From positions 124,001-188,000 of the forward strand of contig CP029329.1 of the NCBI GenBank assembly GCA_003129525.1: a DNA stretch of 64,000 nucleotides, in the 5' to 3' direction. Below, piece after piece: positions 27,143 to 36,723 of this stretch. Made by a program: the position numbers and the translations under genes. Positions within the stretch are counted from its first letter, which is position 1, and every line of letters starts with the position of its first letter. The notes beneath the pieces were generated by a model, which had not been told where the DNA came from, did no database searches, and worked only from the letters and a program-made list of their open reading frames with translations. The DNA comes from Clostridium beijerinckii (GTDB lineage Bacteria; Bacillota; Clostridia; Clostridiales; Clostridiaceae).

Positions 27143-28753
27143 TTATTTGGTAGTCTTAATGCGCAGTTCATCTGGAATGCCTTCAGACCATGGCATACAT
27201 TTTTCTAGTATGTCCCTTTCCTTAACTTCTGAATTTGCAAACATTTCAAATAAATATACTAAATACTTTTCCACTGCTAAGCCATTAGCTTTAGCCGTCT
27301 CAGTAATACTATAAAGCACTGCACTTGATTTTGCGCCTTTTACTGTCTTGGAAAACATCCAGTTTTTTCTGCCAATTACAAATGGCTTTATAGCTCTTTC
27401 AGCTGCATTATTATCAATTTCAAGGCATCCATCTGTCAAGAAAGTTTTCATATTTGGTAACAACTTTTGAGCATATGCGAGTGCTTTGCCTAATGGACTT
27501 TTAGGAAGGGCATTAACAATTTCAGTATCTACATATTCTTTAAATTTATTAAAAATAGGAGCAGATTTCTTAAGCCTTATTGTATGTCGATCACCATAAT
27601 AATCATCACTGCCTATATATTGTTCCCTTAAATCCTTTTCAATTTCATAAAGTTGCTCACAATAATTAAACCCTTCTAATGCGTGAGACTGCTTTAGAGC
27701 TTCAGGGTTTAATGTTGATATTATATCAAAGAATTTTCTTCGAATATGGGCCATACAGTATAGTCTTTTTATATTCTTAACTTTATTATAGCCATCATAT
27801 CCATCTGTTTGAAGATATCCCGAGAAACCTTCAAGAAATTCTTCAGCACAAGTGCCAGATCTTGTTTTCTGATAATCATATAAAATTATCTGATTCTCTA
27901 TGCCTCCGGAGCGATATAGCCACATGAACCTTTTTGAGTTGGAGTCTTTTCCGTTTTCTTCAATAACCTTCACATAGGTTTCATCAGCATGGATATAATT
28001 TCTTCTTAAGAGTTCATCTTTCATATAATCAAAAACAGGCTGAAGTTCATTTGCACAACTTATTATCCAGTTAGATAATGTCTGCCTTGAAAGATTAACA
28101 TCCATCATCTTAAAATATGATTCCATTCTATATAATGGCATTGCATATTGATATTTCATGCTCACAACATGAGCTAATAATTCATTTGAAGCCATACTCT
28201 TATATAAGAAAGTATTTGGCATTTTTGCAGAAATTATATTGGATTTATCAGCATCCGCTTCGCAATTTTTGCAAGCATATGTATATGAAATATGTTCTTC
28301 TATGTAAAGTTCTGCTGGTTTATATTTTAAAATTTCTTTTGATTTTTTTCCTATTACTACTAAATTAATTCCACATTTATCGCAAACTGCTTCGGATTCA
28401 TCAAGTTTGTGTTCAATTGTAACTCTAGCTAGGCCGGATAAATTATCTTTCTTTCCTAAATGAGAAGATGATTTTTTTCTTGTATATGTAATTTCTTCAA
28501 TAGTAGGCTCATCTATTTTAAGATCACTGTTTTTTTCAGCATCATTAAAAAGTGAGAGCTGTCTTGAATCAACTTGTTCACTAGATTGTCCAAAAATCTT
28601 TCTGTTTTTATTAAGAATCTGTCCTTTAAGAAAAGCCAATTCCTTTTTTAAATGATCAATTTCCTTATCTTTTGATTCAATGTCTTTTTCCATTTTAGAA
28701 ATCAATAATTTTGTTTTTTCATCAAGTTGATCTTCTAAATTTAAAATATCCAT
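27143..28753 (-). CDS. tnpC: IS66 transposase TnpC (DDE)
   Basis: This 536-aa transposase has an N-terminal leucine-zipper-like coiled coil (residues 1-55, LNLEDQLDEKTKLLISKMEK), a zinc-finger domain (CDKCGIN and CKNCEA) and the DDE catalytic core. Its acidic residues lie in IHADETYVKV, LQTDGYDGYNKV and NNAAERAIKPFVIGRKNW. A C-terminal tail ends with PWSEGIPDELR, typical of the family. It is the third gene of the element, 99 bp after tnpB, and is complete. Confidence 0.95.
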   Translation of the reverse strand: MDILNLEDQLDEKTKLLISKMEKDIESKDKEIDHLKKELAFLKGQILNKNRKIFGQSSEQVDSRQLSLFNDAEKNSDLKIDEPTIEEITYTRKKSSSHLGKKDNLSGLARVTIEHKLDESEAVCDKCGINLVVIGKKSKEILKYKPAELYIEEHISYTYACKNCEADADKSNIISAKMPNTFLYKSMASNELLAHVVSMKYQYAMPLYRMESYFKMMDVNLSRQTLSNWIISCANELQPVFDYMKDELLRRNYIHADETYVKVIEENGKDSNSKRFMWLYRSGGIENQIILYDYQKTRSGTCAEEFLEGFSGYLQTDGYDGYNKVKNIKRLYCMAHIRRKFFDIISTLNPEALKQSHALEGFNYCEQLYEIEKDLREQYIGSDDYYGDRHTIRLKKSAPIFNKFKEYVDTEIVNALPKSPLGKALAYAQKLLPNMKTFLTDGCLEIDNNAAERAIKPFVIGRKNWMFSKTVKGAKSSAVLYSITETAKANGLAVEKYLVYLFEMFANSEVKERDILEKCMPWSEGIPDELRIKTTK

Positions 28754-28852
28754 CCTTATACCTCACAATAAATATAGGGATATATTACCACAAAACCCTC
28801 AATTCCGAAACTTGTAAAAGTTCAAAATTAAGGGTTTACAGCAATATTTGTT

Positions 28853-29203
28853 TTAAAAGCTATTTCTTACTTCAATTGGCTTAAATTTAGACTTAGTTCT
28901 AACTTCATATCCCATAAGCAACCATTTCAATTCCTCTTTGTTGATTTTAAGAGCTTCGTCTGGAGTCATCGGCCATTTTAATTTACTATTTTCAAGTCGG
29001 AAATAGTACAACCAGAATCCTTCATCAAAGTGAAGTATCTTAATTCTATTCATTTGCCTATTGCAAAAAACAAACAAGACTTTTTCAAACGGATCTAACT
29101 TTAGCTGCGTTTGCACAATCACTACTAGTCCATCAATACTTTTTCTCAAATCTGTTATTCCACATGCAAGATAAACTGTATTAACTTTATTAAGATTAAA
29201 CAT
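28853..29203 (-). CDS. tnpB: IS66 accessory protein TnpB (IS66 Orf2)
   Basis: This 116-aa protein has the IS66 Orf2 signature YLACGITDLRKSIDGL, VFCNRQMNRIKILHFDEGFW and LYYFRLENSKLKWP. It is required for IS66 transposition in studied members, though its biochemical role is unclear. It overlaps the end of tnpA by 8 bp, indicating translational coupling. Confidence 0.95.
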   Translation of the reverse strand: MFNLNKVNTVYLACGITDLRKSIDGLVVIVQTQLKLDPFEKVLFVFCNRQMNRIKILHFDEGFWLYYFRLENSKLKWPMTPDEALKINKEELKWLLMGYEVRTKSKFKPIEVRNSF

Positions 29204-29519
29204 TTGTAATCAAATCCTTAAGTAGATTACTCAAAACAGCTATTTCATTAGCCGGTACATATATTTTAGCTGCTCCTATTTCTATTATTATATTAGGTCT
29301 ATCAGTTGGAACCACTGTGATTTCAGTTGTTACTCTTTCTTCTCTCATGGAAATTGCATGAAACTGTAAATTATTATCTTCATCCTTAAATTTCTTTTTA
29401 TAGTAATAAAATTGACTTTTAGTAATTTGATTTGCATTGCAGAATTTTCCTAACGTTCCTTCGTAAGAAGAAAACGCTGCAACAATTTCTCTCCAATTTA
29501 TATTTTCATTATTGTTCAT
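29196..29519 (-). CDS. tnpA: IS66 accessory protein TnpA (HTH)
   Basis: This 107-aa protein is the first IS66 gene, with an HTH-like N-terminus (WREIVAAFSSYEGTLGKFC, ANQITKSQFYYYKKKF) resembling IS3-type OrfA DNA binding. The C-terminal half ends in NIIIEIGAAKIYVP. It has AGGTTTATTT upstream and begins about 85 bases inside the element's right end. Confidence 0.88.
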   Translation of the reverse strand: MNNNENINWREIVAAFSSYEGTLGKFCNANQITKSQFYYYKKKFKDEDNNLQFHAISMREERVTTEITVVPTDRPNIIIEIGAAKIYVPANEIAVLSNLLKDLITNV

Positions 29520-29605
29520 ATAAATAAACCTCCATTGCTAAAATCTATGTTAATTTTAACAATGAAGGTTTATATTTATCTATCCGTTAATTTTTTTACG
29601 CTTAC

Positions 29606-29613
29606 ATACTTTT
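29606..29613. repeat. IS66 target-site duplication, right copy
   Basis: The octamer ATACTTTT directly follows the IS66 end and matches 27028-27035 exactly. Confidence 0.92.
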
Positions 29614-29743
29614 AAATCATATTTTATTTTTATTCATTTTTTTGATGTCTTATAACTTATACCATTATGTAAATGTACCCTCAAAATGCATAATATCGAC
29701 AAATCACACATCATTATAGTTGCTAAAAAATAATATAACAAAA

Positions 29744-29772
29744 AAGAGTTATAATAAAATATTATAACTCTT
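29744..29772 (-). terminator. Terminator after zinc-ribbon gene copy 3
   Basis: On the minus strand AAGAGTTATAATA pairs with TATTATAACTCTT, followed by TTTTGTTAT; one base differs from the copy 2 terminator. Confidence 0.75.
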
Positions 29773-29786
29773 GAAATAAACAAAAA

Positions 29787-29942
29787 CTATCTTCTGTTGT
29801 TTTGTTGTTTTCTAGCTCTTCTACAATCAGGACATCTTACTGGTTCGTTTTCAAATCCTTTTTCTTTGTAGAATTCTTGTTCTCCAGTTGTGAATACAAA
29901 TTCGTTTCCACAATCTTTACATACTAAAGTTTTATCTTCCAT
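29787..29942 (-). CDS. Small zinc-ribbon protein, copy 3
   Basis: This 51-aa protein shares the MEDKTLVCKDCGNEF start and CPDCRRARKQQ end of copy 2; the nucleotide sequence differs at several silent positions and ends in TAG rather than TAA. AGGAGG lies ten bases before the ATG. Its upstream region is intact, so it may be the better expressed of the duplicate pair. Confidence 0.85.
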   Translation of the reverse strand: MEDKTLVCKDCGNEFVFTTGEQEFYKEKGFENEPVRCPDCRRARKQQNNRR

Positions 29943-30167
29943 TATTAAATTCCTCCTCTTAAATTAAAGATTAATTTCGATCCATATAATTCTCTAAAAG
30001 GAGAAATGTACTTATCTATTAAAAACCTTCTTTATTACAATATTTATTATAACACGCTCAAAATAAATTGCAAGTCTTTTTTTATATTTATAAGATTTCC
30101 TGCTGATCATAGAAGTTTTCCTTATTAATACAAATTTAATAGAAATGCCTTAATCGTTATATTTATC

Positions 30168-31883
30168 TTATAAAGTGAACTGTTTTATTTTAGTTATCAT
30201 TGAATCTGTTTTATCACTTAATAATTGAGAGGATATTTCTACTTGATTTGATGAATCAATCATCTCTTGTGTAGTTGCTGAAATTTCTTCTGCTGAAGCG
30301 GAATTTTCTTCCGCAACAACAGAGGTATTCTCAGCAACAGAAATAATACTATTCTTATTCTTATTTATTTCTAAAATAGAACTATTAATATCACTTATTT
30401 TAGGCAGAATAACTCCAATTGATGTAATTATTTCTTTAAAGGAATTTATAGAAGTATCTATAATTGAAACTTGCTTTGAAAGTTCATTATTTGCATCATT
30501 GGTAGTTTGTGTAACTGTATAAGTTTCATTTTGTATTGATTTCAATAACTCATTTATATTGTGTGAAGACTTCTTAGATTGTTCAGCTAATTTTCTAATT
30601 TCATCAGCTACTACTGCAAATCCTTTTCCTGCTTCACCTGCCCGTGCAGCTTCAATTGCTGCATTTAACGCTAAAAGATTTGTCTGTTCAGCAATAGCAT
30701 TTAAAAAATCTGTAATTTCAGTTATTTCCTTAACACTATTAGTTAAGGAAGATATCTTTCTACTTACATCATTAAAAGACTCAGATATATCACTTATTGA
30801 TGTTATAAGATGTGTCAATTCTTCATTGCTGTTTTGAGCTTTAATATTAATATCATTTGTACTCTTATCCACACCATTTATAGTTAATGTTATATCTTCT
30901 AAAGTATATCCGAAAGAACTTAATGAAGTATTCATTGTTATAAGTTCTGAGGCTTGGTCAGAAGATCCTTGTGCAACAGCATCAATAGCACTTGATATTT
31001 CTTTTGTTGAGCTATGCATCTGTTCTGATAATGTTGAAAGAGATGTAGCTTGTTTTGATATAAAACTAGAATCAACTTCAATGTTTTTAAGTATATCTGC
31101 TATAGAAGTAATAGTTTTCTTTAATGCATTATTCATAATGCCAAATTCATTTGTTAACTCCGTATCAATTTCAATAGTAAAATCACCTTCTGATAAAGCT
31201 TGTAATTTACCAGTAAATTCTTTTATTAAATTTTTAATGGCAATTGATACAACCAAAGATATTACAGTTAAAATTAAAAGTGATGCTCCAAAGATACTAG
31301 CAAATATAATCATATTTTTGTTATAAAGGTTTTTGGCCTCTTCATTTTTTAAATTAGCAACACTCTTTTGGTAATCTACAAGATCAGTAACACTTTTAGA
31401 TAATTCATTTCCATACTCAGCCATATCTACGTTAGTTATTTGCTTATCAGGAACTATATCTTGCTTTCTTTGTTCTATGATATTAGGAATAAAAGAATAA
31501 TAATGATCAAACGCAGTTTTAGCCACTTGTGCTAATTCAGCTTCTTTTTGATCACGTTTTGATGCCTTAATTTGTCTATCCATAATTATATTTATAGTAT
31601 CATGTAATTCTAACATTGTTTTTTCATTAGCTTGATCAAAAGGTCTATCTATTATTTTAGTTAGAGTATTTCTTAAAATCCCCATATGCCCATTTATGTC
31701 TCCCCAATCCTTAAGTTTTGGGATGACATCACTGTTTATCTCACTAGTGATATTATACATTTTATTAGTATTGAAATAACCCACAGCACCAATTGTACTT
31801 GTTGCTATTAACGATATAAGCCATATCAAAATTATGTTTTTTGTTATCTTAACATTTTTTAGTCTTTTTGAATTTATTTTCAT
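30168..31883 (-). CDS. Methyl-accepting chemotaxis protein
   Basis: This 571-aa membrane chemoreceptor has a first membrane segment at residues 16-34, an extracellular four-helix-bundle sensor domain (about 35-185), and a second membrane segment near 190-212. A HAMP domain and a cytoplasmic signalling domain follow. The signalling tip is [20 protein letters not shown] followed by [17 protein letters not shown]. It signals to CheA/CheW, and its ligand is unknown. A sigma-D-like promoter lies upstream at 32006-32032. Confidence 0.94.
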   Translation of the reverse strand: MKINSKRLKNVKITKNIILIWLISLIATSTIGAVGYFNTNKMYNITSEINSDVIPKLKDWGDINGHMGILRNTLTKIIDRPFDQANEKTMLELHDTINIIMDRQIKASKRDQKEAELAQVAKTAFDHYYSFIPNIIEQRKQDIVPDKQITNVDMAEYGNELSKSVTDLVDYQKSVANLKNEEAKNLYNKNMIIFASIFGASLLILTVISLVVSIAIKNLIKEFTGKLQALSEGDFTIEIDTELTNEFGIMNNALKKTITSIADILKNIEVDSSFISKQATSLSTLSEQMHSSTKEISSAIDAVAQGSSDQASELITMNTSLSSFGYTLEDITLTINGVDKSTNDINIKAQNSNEELTHLITSISDISESFNDVSRKISSLTNSVKEITEITDFLNAIAEQTNLLALNAAIEAARAGEAGKGFAVVADEIRKLAEQSKKSSHNINELLKSIQNETYTVTQTTNDANNELSKQVSIIDTSINSFKEIITSIGVILPKISDINSSILEINKNKNSIISVAENTSVVAEENSASAEEISATTQEMIDSSNQVEISSQLLSDKTDSMITKIKQFTL

Positions 31884-32005
31884 GAAAATTCCCCCTATAT
31901 TATAATTATGTAAAGAATAGACATCGTTGTCGAATTGGTCTTTCTAAGACACTACAGTATTTTGATTCATAGGTTTTAACTCAACTAAAAAACACTTTTC
32001 TTTTA

Positions 32006-32032
32006 TAATCGACAATATTAGGTAAAACTTTA
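32006..32032 (-). promoter_or_regulatory. Sigma-D (FliA-type) promoter for the chemoreceptor
   Basis: On the minus strand TAAA (32032-32029), a 15-bp spacer and GTCGATTA (32013-32006) closely fit the motility sigma factor consensus TAAA-N15-GCCGATAA. It lies about 120 bp upstream of the chemoreceptor gene. Confidence 0.7.
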
Positions 32033-32148
32033 CTGAATTCAGTTGCTAAAATTTATTTTACTTATTATACAAGCATACTTTTTAATCATAGGACAAAACT
32101 AAATATACGTAAAAATTAAAGGAGTGATAACAAAGCTGACTTAGATAA

Positions 32149-32208
32149 ATATAATACAACGAAAAAAGGTGTGCTAATTTTAGCACACCTTTTTTCGTTG
32201 TATTATAT
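32149..32208. terminator. Perfect 29-bp-arm palindrome, bidirectional terminator
   Basis: Arms 32149-32177 and 32180-32208 are perfectly complementary around a 2-bp centre, with the core AAAAAAGGTGTGCTAA and its complement. The A6/T6 tracts inside the arms make it a terminator in both directions; on the minus strand it follows the degV stop by 10 bp. The stem is unusually long and perfect for a terminator. Confidence 0.8.
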
Positions 32209-32218
32209 ATAATTTCTA

Positions 32219-33088
32219 TTATCTATTTTCTCCCATAAAAAACAATGCAATGGTTCCTGGACCAGAGTGTGCTCCAATAGTTGGTCCAATTGGACTAATT
32301 AAAAATGATTCAATTCCTAATCTTTCTTTAATTTTATCTGCAACAATTTCTGCATCTTCCTTTGCATCGCCGTGACTAATAAATACAATATCATTTTGAT
32401 ATTTATAACTTCCCATTAATTTTTCCATATTATCAACAAGGTTAGTTAATGACCTTTTACGTCCTCTTACTTTATCTATAGGAATAAGCTTTCCTTCATT
32501 ATCTACATGAAGAATTGGTTTTACCCCAATTAATGTTCCAAGCATTGCTGTAACTTTTGATACACGTCCACCTCTATATAAATGATTAAGATCATCTACG
32601 GTAAAGTACTGACATACATTAAGCTTATTTTCTTCTAACCATGTAACTGTTTCATCAATACTTTTTCCAGCTTTTTTTAATTCTACTGCTTTATTAACTA
32701 AAAATCCTTCTCCGAGTGAAGCACTTAAAGAATCCACAACTACCACTTTATTTTCTTTATATTTTTCATTAAGTTCAATAGCTGCAAGTCTTGTATTATT
32801 ATAAGTACCACTAAGACCTGAAGATAAAGAAATGCATAATACATCATATCCTTGTTTTAAGTATTCTTCAATCTTTCTTTTGGTTCGTTCTGGATTTACT
32901 TGAGCTGTTGTAGGCATTGAACCAGAACGCATTTTATTATAGAAGTCTTCTATATCTAAAGATTCATTATCAGAGTATTCTTTCCCGTCTATTTCAAAAG
33001 ATATAGCTAATAATCCAATCTCATTCTTTTCTATGTAATCCTTCGGTAAATCTGCCGTTGTATCTGTTATTATAACAAACTTATTCAT
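32219..33088 (-). CDS. DegV family fatty-acid-binding protein
   Basis: This 289-aa cytosolic protein has the DegV fold. Features are VIITDTTADLPKD at the start, MPTTAQVNPE with the lipid carboxylate-contacting Thr/Ser, LSSGLSGTYN, VVDSLSASLGEG, LYRGGRVSK and the C-terminal GPTIGAHSGPGTIALFF. The family includes FakB, which presents fatty acids to the FakA kinase; no fakA gene is nearby, so that role is inferred from family only. Confidence 0.93.
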   Translation of the reverse strand: MNKFVIITDTTADLPKDYIEKNEIGLLAISFEIDGKEYSDNESLDIEDFYNKMRSGSMPTTAQVNPERTKRKIEEYLKQGYDVLCISLSSGLSGTYNNTRLAAIELNEKYKENKVVVVDSLSASLGEGFLVNKAVELKKAGKSIDETVTWLEENKLNVCQYFTVDDLNHLYRGGRVSKVTAMLGTLIGVKPILHVDNEGKLIPIDKVRGRKRSLTNLVDNMEKLMGSYKYQNDIVFISHGDAKEDAEIVADKIKERLGIESFLISPIGPTIGAHSGPGTIALFFMGENR

Positions 33089-33158
33089 AATTATAATTCC
33101 TCACTCTTCATTTTTTTGCTAGTGTAACTAGCAAACCTAAAATGCAAATATTGATTAT

Positions 33159-33287
33159 TTAAAATATAAATCTTAAAATTGCAACTGACACTATTCCAAC
33201 AACTATTATTAATAATAAATTGTTCTTTTTAATAGCAACCAATAATTTAGGTATTGATGCAATAATTATAATATTAATTATACATTG
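33159..33287 (-). pseudogene. Relic of an AzlD-like branched-chain amino acid exporter subunit
   Basis: An open stretch of 42 codons with no start codon ends in a stop at 33159-33161. Its translation includes ASIPKLLVAIKKNNLLLIIV and VGIVSVAILRFIF. This resembles the final membrane segments of the small AzlD subunit, which usually end in AxxKKxNLLxxxxxGxxxVxLLR. An in-frame TAA directly upstream and the missing N-terminal half show it is a remnant. No azlC is nearby. Confidence 0.45.
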
Positions 33288-33313
33288 TTATTTGAACATA
33301 TATAAAATTAATA

Positions 33314-33871
33314 TTATAATTCTTTAACTAAAACATATCTTCTTAATCCACCATATTTTAATTTTTCTTTTTTTATCTCATAACCAAGAGTTTTAAATGT
33401 ATTTAAACTATATTCATTATATGGAGATGCTGTTGCACATATAATTGATGTATTATTTTTTTTTGCAAACCTCTCTAAATGCTCACAAATGATTTTTTGA
33501 AGTTTATTTCCTCTAAAATCATTTTTTACTACTGTAGATTCAATTTGTCCAACTTTTAAAAGTTCCTCACCTTCGAGTTCAATATCATATCCATAATTAT
33601 TTTTATCATATCCAAACTTTCCATATACCCCCATAGCTATCAATTTATCATCTTCTATAGAAACACAGCCTAGTATTTCACCTTTGTTAGTATAAATAAA
33701 TCCTAAGAAATCTTCTCTTGTCGAGGCACAATATAGCTCTTTATTATCTAATCCATTATAAACATCATTTTCTAATTCCACTATTTTATCAATGTAACTT
33801 TCATCTAAAATTTTAAATTCAGCTTCTATAACCACATTATCTTTTCGTTTTAATTGTATTGAATCTTTCAT
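33314..33871 (-). CDS. GNAT family N-acetyltransferase
   Basis: This 185-aa protein has a GNAT fold. The acetyl-CoA-binding beta4-alpha3 region is QIESTVVKNDFRGNKLQKII, with RGNKLQ as the P-loop-like Q/RxxGxG/A variant. The end NEYSLNTFKTLGYEI is the usual beta6-alpha4 segment. The substrate is unknown. It is a single gene with a terminator of the cysDN operon just upstream. Confidence 0.85.
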   Translation of the reverse strand: MKDSIQLKRKDNVVIEAEFKILDESYIDKIVELENDVYNGLDNKELYCASTREDFLGFIYTNKGEILGCVSIEDDKLIAMGVYGKFGYDKNNYGYDIELEGEELLKVGQIESTVVKNDFRGNKLQKIICEHLERFAKKNNTSIICATASPYNEYSLNTFKTLGYEIKKEKLKYGGLRRYVLVKEL

Positions 33872-33942
33872 TATTATTCTCCGTTCTAAATTATTACATT
33901 CCTTATTTTATCATATTATTTCTATTTAAACATAAGTAAAAG

Positions 33943-33975
33943 GCATCAATAGGTCTTGTCTAAACCTATTGATGC
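33943..33975 (-). terminator. Terminator after cysN
   Basis: GCATCAATAGGT pairs with ACCTATTGATGC around a 9-nt loop, followed on the minus strand by CTTTTACTT. It closes the sulfate assimilation operon about 85 bp after the cysN stop. Confidence 0.78.
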
Positions 33976-34061
33976 ATATTTAATTTATTATCCTTACACT
34001 CTTTAATGTTGTCTTTGTAATTTACTATAATATTAAACCAACGTTTAAAACACATCCATTT

Positions 34062-35747
34062 TTAAAATTTAAATGTTAATTTTCTATACTTTCCAAAGAC
34101 AAACCATTTATTTGAGAATTCTGCATTTTCTTTTGGATTTTCGTAGTTTATTGTCTTGTAATTTTTAATTAATTCTTTTAAATCCTTTGTTGAAGTTACA
34201 TTTACTCCAAAACCTCTTCCATTAAGAACAGGATAATCTTTATATTCATATTCTAAAATTGGTAATATATTCCCAATTTTCCCTTCTCTGATTTCAATAG
34301 CTACCCCATCTCTAAATATTAAAATATCAAAAGATTTAGGATATTTAAAACTTTCACCTTCTACAGGGATTTCATCTCCTATTACATATCTAGAAGTGTT
34401 ATTAGTTGCTTTACTAACCAAATATGCTTCTACATCATAATAAAATTCATCAAATATATCGCCTCTAGCTTTTAAGTTATTTCCTTCAAATGTATCAGAA
34501 ATTTCGTTACCATAAACGTCTTCTATAACACCACAAGCTGATGTCATATTAGTAATACGATCTATTAAAATAAGTTCTCCTAAGGTTTTATGTGCATCGA
34601 ATTTATCAACTACAATCTTTTCAGAAAGTAAAATATCACATGCTGCTATCTCATTTTTTGTTAAAAAGCTAGCTTTTAAATGCTTTCCTGTGTTTACATC
34701 AATTTTATATTTTACATCTGTAACAACACCAGTTAACATCTTGGTTCCTACTTTTACAAAATACTCTTTGCCTTCTGTTAATTCTGAATCATCCATCCAA
34801 AGAATTTTTGCACTAACTAGCTTGTTTGGCACAATATTAGTTCCTTTTGTAAGTACACAGCCTCTTGATACGTCTACTTCTTTATTAAGCTGTATTGTGA
34901 CAGCCTGCCCTTTTCCTGCGCTTTGTGATTCTCTATCTGTAATATGAATGCTTTTTACTAATGCTTTCTCATTACTAGGAAGTGTTGTAACTTCATCTCC
35001 TACAGCAATACTTCCAGCTTCAATCTCCCCTTGAAATCCTCTAAAAGTGTGATTAGGTCTACATACTCTTTGAACTGGCATATAGAAACCTTCTTCTTCT
35101 GACTTAGTATCAACCACCACATTTTCAAGATATGTTAAAAGCGCCTCTCCCTTATACCATGGAGTATTTTGTGATTTCTTTGTAACATTATCGCCTTCTG
35201 TTGCAGATACTGGAATTATATGAACATTTTCTAATGAAAGTTCTTTTACTAATTCTTTAATCTCCTCTTCAATTTCTAAAAACCTTTCATGACTATAATC
35301 TACTAAATCTATTTTATTAACTGCAAATACAAAATGTTTTACACCCATTAAAGAACAAATTCTTGCATGTCTTCTTGTTTGAGCTAGTACACCTTGCTTT
35401 GCATCTACTAATATAATAGCAAGTTCTGCAAAGGATGCACCTACTGCCATGTTTCTAGTATATTCTTCATGTCCTGGAGTGTCTGCTACAATAAAACTTC
35501 TATTATCCGTTGTAAAATAACGATATGCAACGTCTATTGTAATCCCCTGTTCACGCTCTGCCATCAAGCCATCTAATAATAGAGAATAATCTATTGCTCC
35601 TCCTCTGCTTCCAACCTTACTATCTAGTTCTAAAGCTTTTTCCTGATCTGCATATAAAAGCTTTGAATCATACAATATATGTCCAATAAGAGTAGATTTT
35701 CCATCATCCACGCTACCACATGTTATAAACTTTAATAAGCTCTTCAT
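34062..35747 (-). CDS. cysN: Sulfate adenylyltransferase subunit 1 (GTPase)
   Basis: This 561-aa GTPase subunit of ATP sulfurylase, with CysD, makes adenylylsulfate (APS). It is an EF-Tu-like protein with the G1 motif GSVDDGKSTLIG, G3 DTPGHEEYTRN, G4 NKIDLVD and two beta-barrel domains. It carries about 130 extra C-terminal residues beyond those but no APS kinase (CysC) P-loop. The start at 35747 (MKSLLKFITCG) lies one base after the cysD stop; a longer in-frame extension overlaps cysD and is rejected. Confidence 0.93.
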   Translation of the reverse strand: MKSLLKFITCGSVDDGKSTLIGHILYDSKLLYADQEKALELDSKVGSRGGAIDYSLLLDGLMAEREQGITIDVAYRYFTTDNRSFIVADTPGHEEYTRNMAVGASFAELAIILVDAKQGVLAQTRRHARICSLMGVKHFVFAVNKIDLVDYSHERFLEIEEEIKELVKELSLENVHIIPVSATEGDNVTKKSQNTPWYKGEALLTYLENVVVDTKSEEEGFYMPVQRVCRPNHTFRGFQGEIEAGSIAVGDEVTTLPSNEKALVKSIHITDRESQSAGKGQAVTIQLNKEVDVSRGCVLTKGTNIVPNKLVSAKILWMDDSELTEGKEYFVKVGTKMLTGVVTDVKYKIDVNTGKHLKASFLTKNEIAACDILLSEKIVVDKFDAHKTLGELILIDRITNMTSACGVIEDVYGNEISDTFEGNNLKARGDIFDEFYYDVEAYLVSKATNNTSRYVIGDEIPVEGESFKYPKSFDILIFRDGVAIEIREGKIGNILPILEYEYKDYPVLNGRGFGVNVTSTKDLKELIKNYKTINYENPKENAEFSNKWFVFGKYRKLTFKF

Positions 35748-35748
35748 C

Positions 35749-36648
35749 TTAGAAATACCCCTCTCTTTTTCTTCTTTCCATACTGCCTGCCGCTTCACTA
35801 TCAATAACTCTAGTAGTTCTCTCAGATGATACTGCACCAAGAGTTTCAGAAATAATTGCATCTAAAGTAACTGCATCAGATTCAAAACCACCTGTAAGTG
35901 GATAACAGCCAAGTGTCCTAAATCGTATTTTTTTATGTTCTACCTTTTCACCTGGTAATAACTTCAATCTATCATCATCCACCATAATAATATTCCCATC
36001 ACGAGAAATACATGGCCTTTCCTTTGCAAAATATAAAGGAACAATATCAATATTTTCACGCTTTATATACTGCCAAATATCATTTTCAGTCCAATTTGAA
36101 ATAGGGAAAACCCTAATACTTTCACCTTTATTAATTTTACTATTATAAAGCTTCCACATTTCTGGTCTTTGATTTTTAGGATCCCATGAGTGTGCCTCAT
36201 TACGGAAAGAGAATATTCTTTCCTTCGCACGAGATTTTTCTTCATCACGACGTCCACCACCAAAGGCTGCTGTAAAACCATATTTATTTAATCCTTGTTT
36301 TAAAGCTTGTGTCTTCATAATATCAGTATATGCTGAACCATGATCGATGGGATTAATTCCCTGCTTTATGCCATCCTCATTTGAATGGACAATCATATCT
36401 ATTCCTAATTCTTTTGCTTTTCTATCACGAAATTCTATCATTTCTCCAAACTTCCATGTAGTATCAATATGCATGAAAGGGAATGGCGGCTTTTCAGGAT
36501 AAAATGCCTTCATTGCAAGATGTAGCATAACCGAACTATCTTTACCAATAGAATATAGCATTACTGGTTTTTCACATTCTGCTGCTACTTCTCGAATAAT
36601 ATAAATTGCTTCTGCTTCTAATTTATCAAGATGTGATAATTGACTCAT
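35749..36648 (-). CDS. cysD: Sulfate adenylyltransferase subunit 2
   Basis: This 299-aa PAPS-reductase-fold protein forms the catalytic subunit of ATP sulfurylase. It has the PP-loop [16 protein letters not shown] near residues 30-45, [16 protein letters not shown] and the C-terminal [13 protein letters not shown]. The start at 36648 ([14 protein letters not shown]) is chosen because AATAGGAGG lies just upstream; an upstream in-frame ATG at 36684 has no site. It acts with CysN, immediately downstream. Confidence 0.94.
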   Translation of the reverse strand: MSQLSHLDKLEAEAIYIIREVAAECEKPVMLYSIGKDSSVMLHLAMKAFYPEKPPFPFMHIDTTWKFGEMIEFRDRKAKELGIDMIVHSNEDGIKQGINPIDHGSAYTDIMKTQALKQGLNKYGFTAAFGGGRRDEEKSRAKERIFSFRNEAHSWDPKNQRPEMWKLYNSKINKGESIRVFPISNWTENDIWQYIKRENIDIVPLYFAKERPCISRDGNIIMVDDDRLKLLPGEKVEHKKIRFRTLGCYPLTGGFESDAVTLDAIISETLGAVSSERTTRVIDSEAAGSMERRKREGYF

Positions 36649-36723
36649 AATTAGACCTCCTATTATGCTAATTAAATTTTCCAAAAATTATTTAAAAAAT
36701 ATTATTATTTTTTCGTTGTGTCA

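Larger units (their letters stand above)
27036..29605 (-). mobile_element. Complete IS66-family insertion sequence
   Basis: This is a 2570-bp element. Its ends read GTAAGCGTCAAGG (left) and, reverse-complemented, GTAAGCGTAAAAA (right), sharing the conserved GTAAGCGT terminus. It is flanked by exact 8-bp ATACTTTT duplications. It carries the three IS66 genes tnpA, tnpB and tnpC in order on the minus strand, all open. Intact ends, intact genes and an exact duplication indicate a recent insertion. It sits between the two direct copies of the zinc-ribbon gene unit. Confidence 0.95.
29738..30085. repeat. ~350-bp direct repeat, right copy (zinc-ribbon copy 3 unit)
   Basis: This is the second copy of the 26683-27030 unit, with scattered substitutions concentrated at the ends. 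It includes the gene, AGGAGG leader and terminator at 29744-29772, and marks a tandem gene duplication older than the IS66 insertion. Confidence 0.9.
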
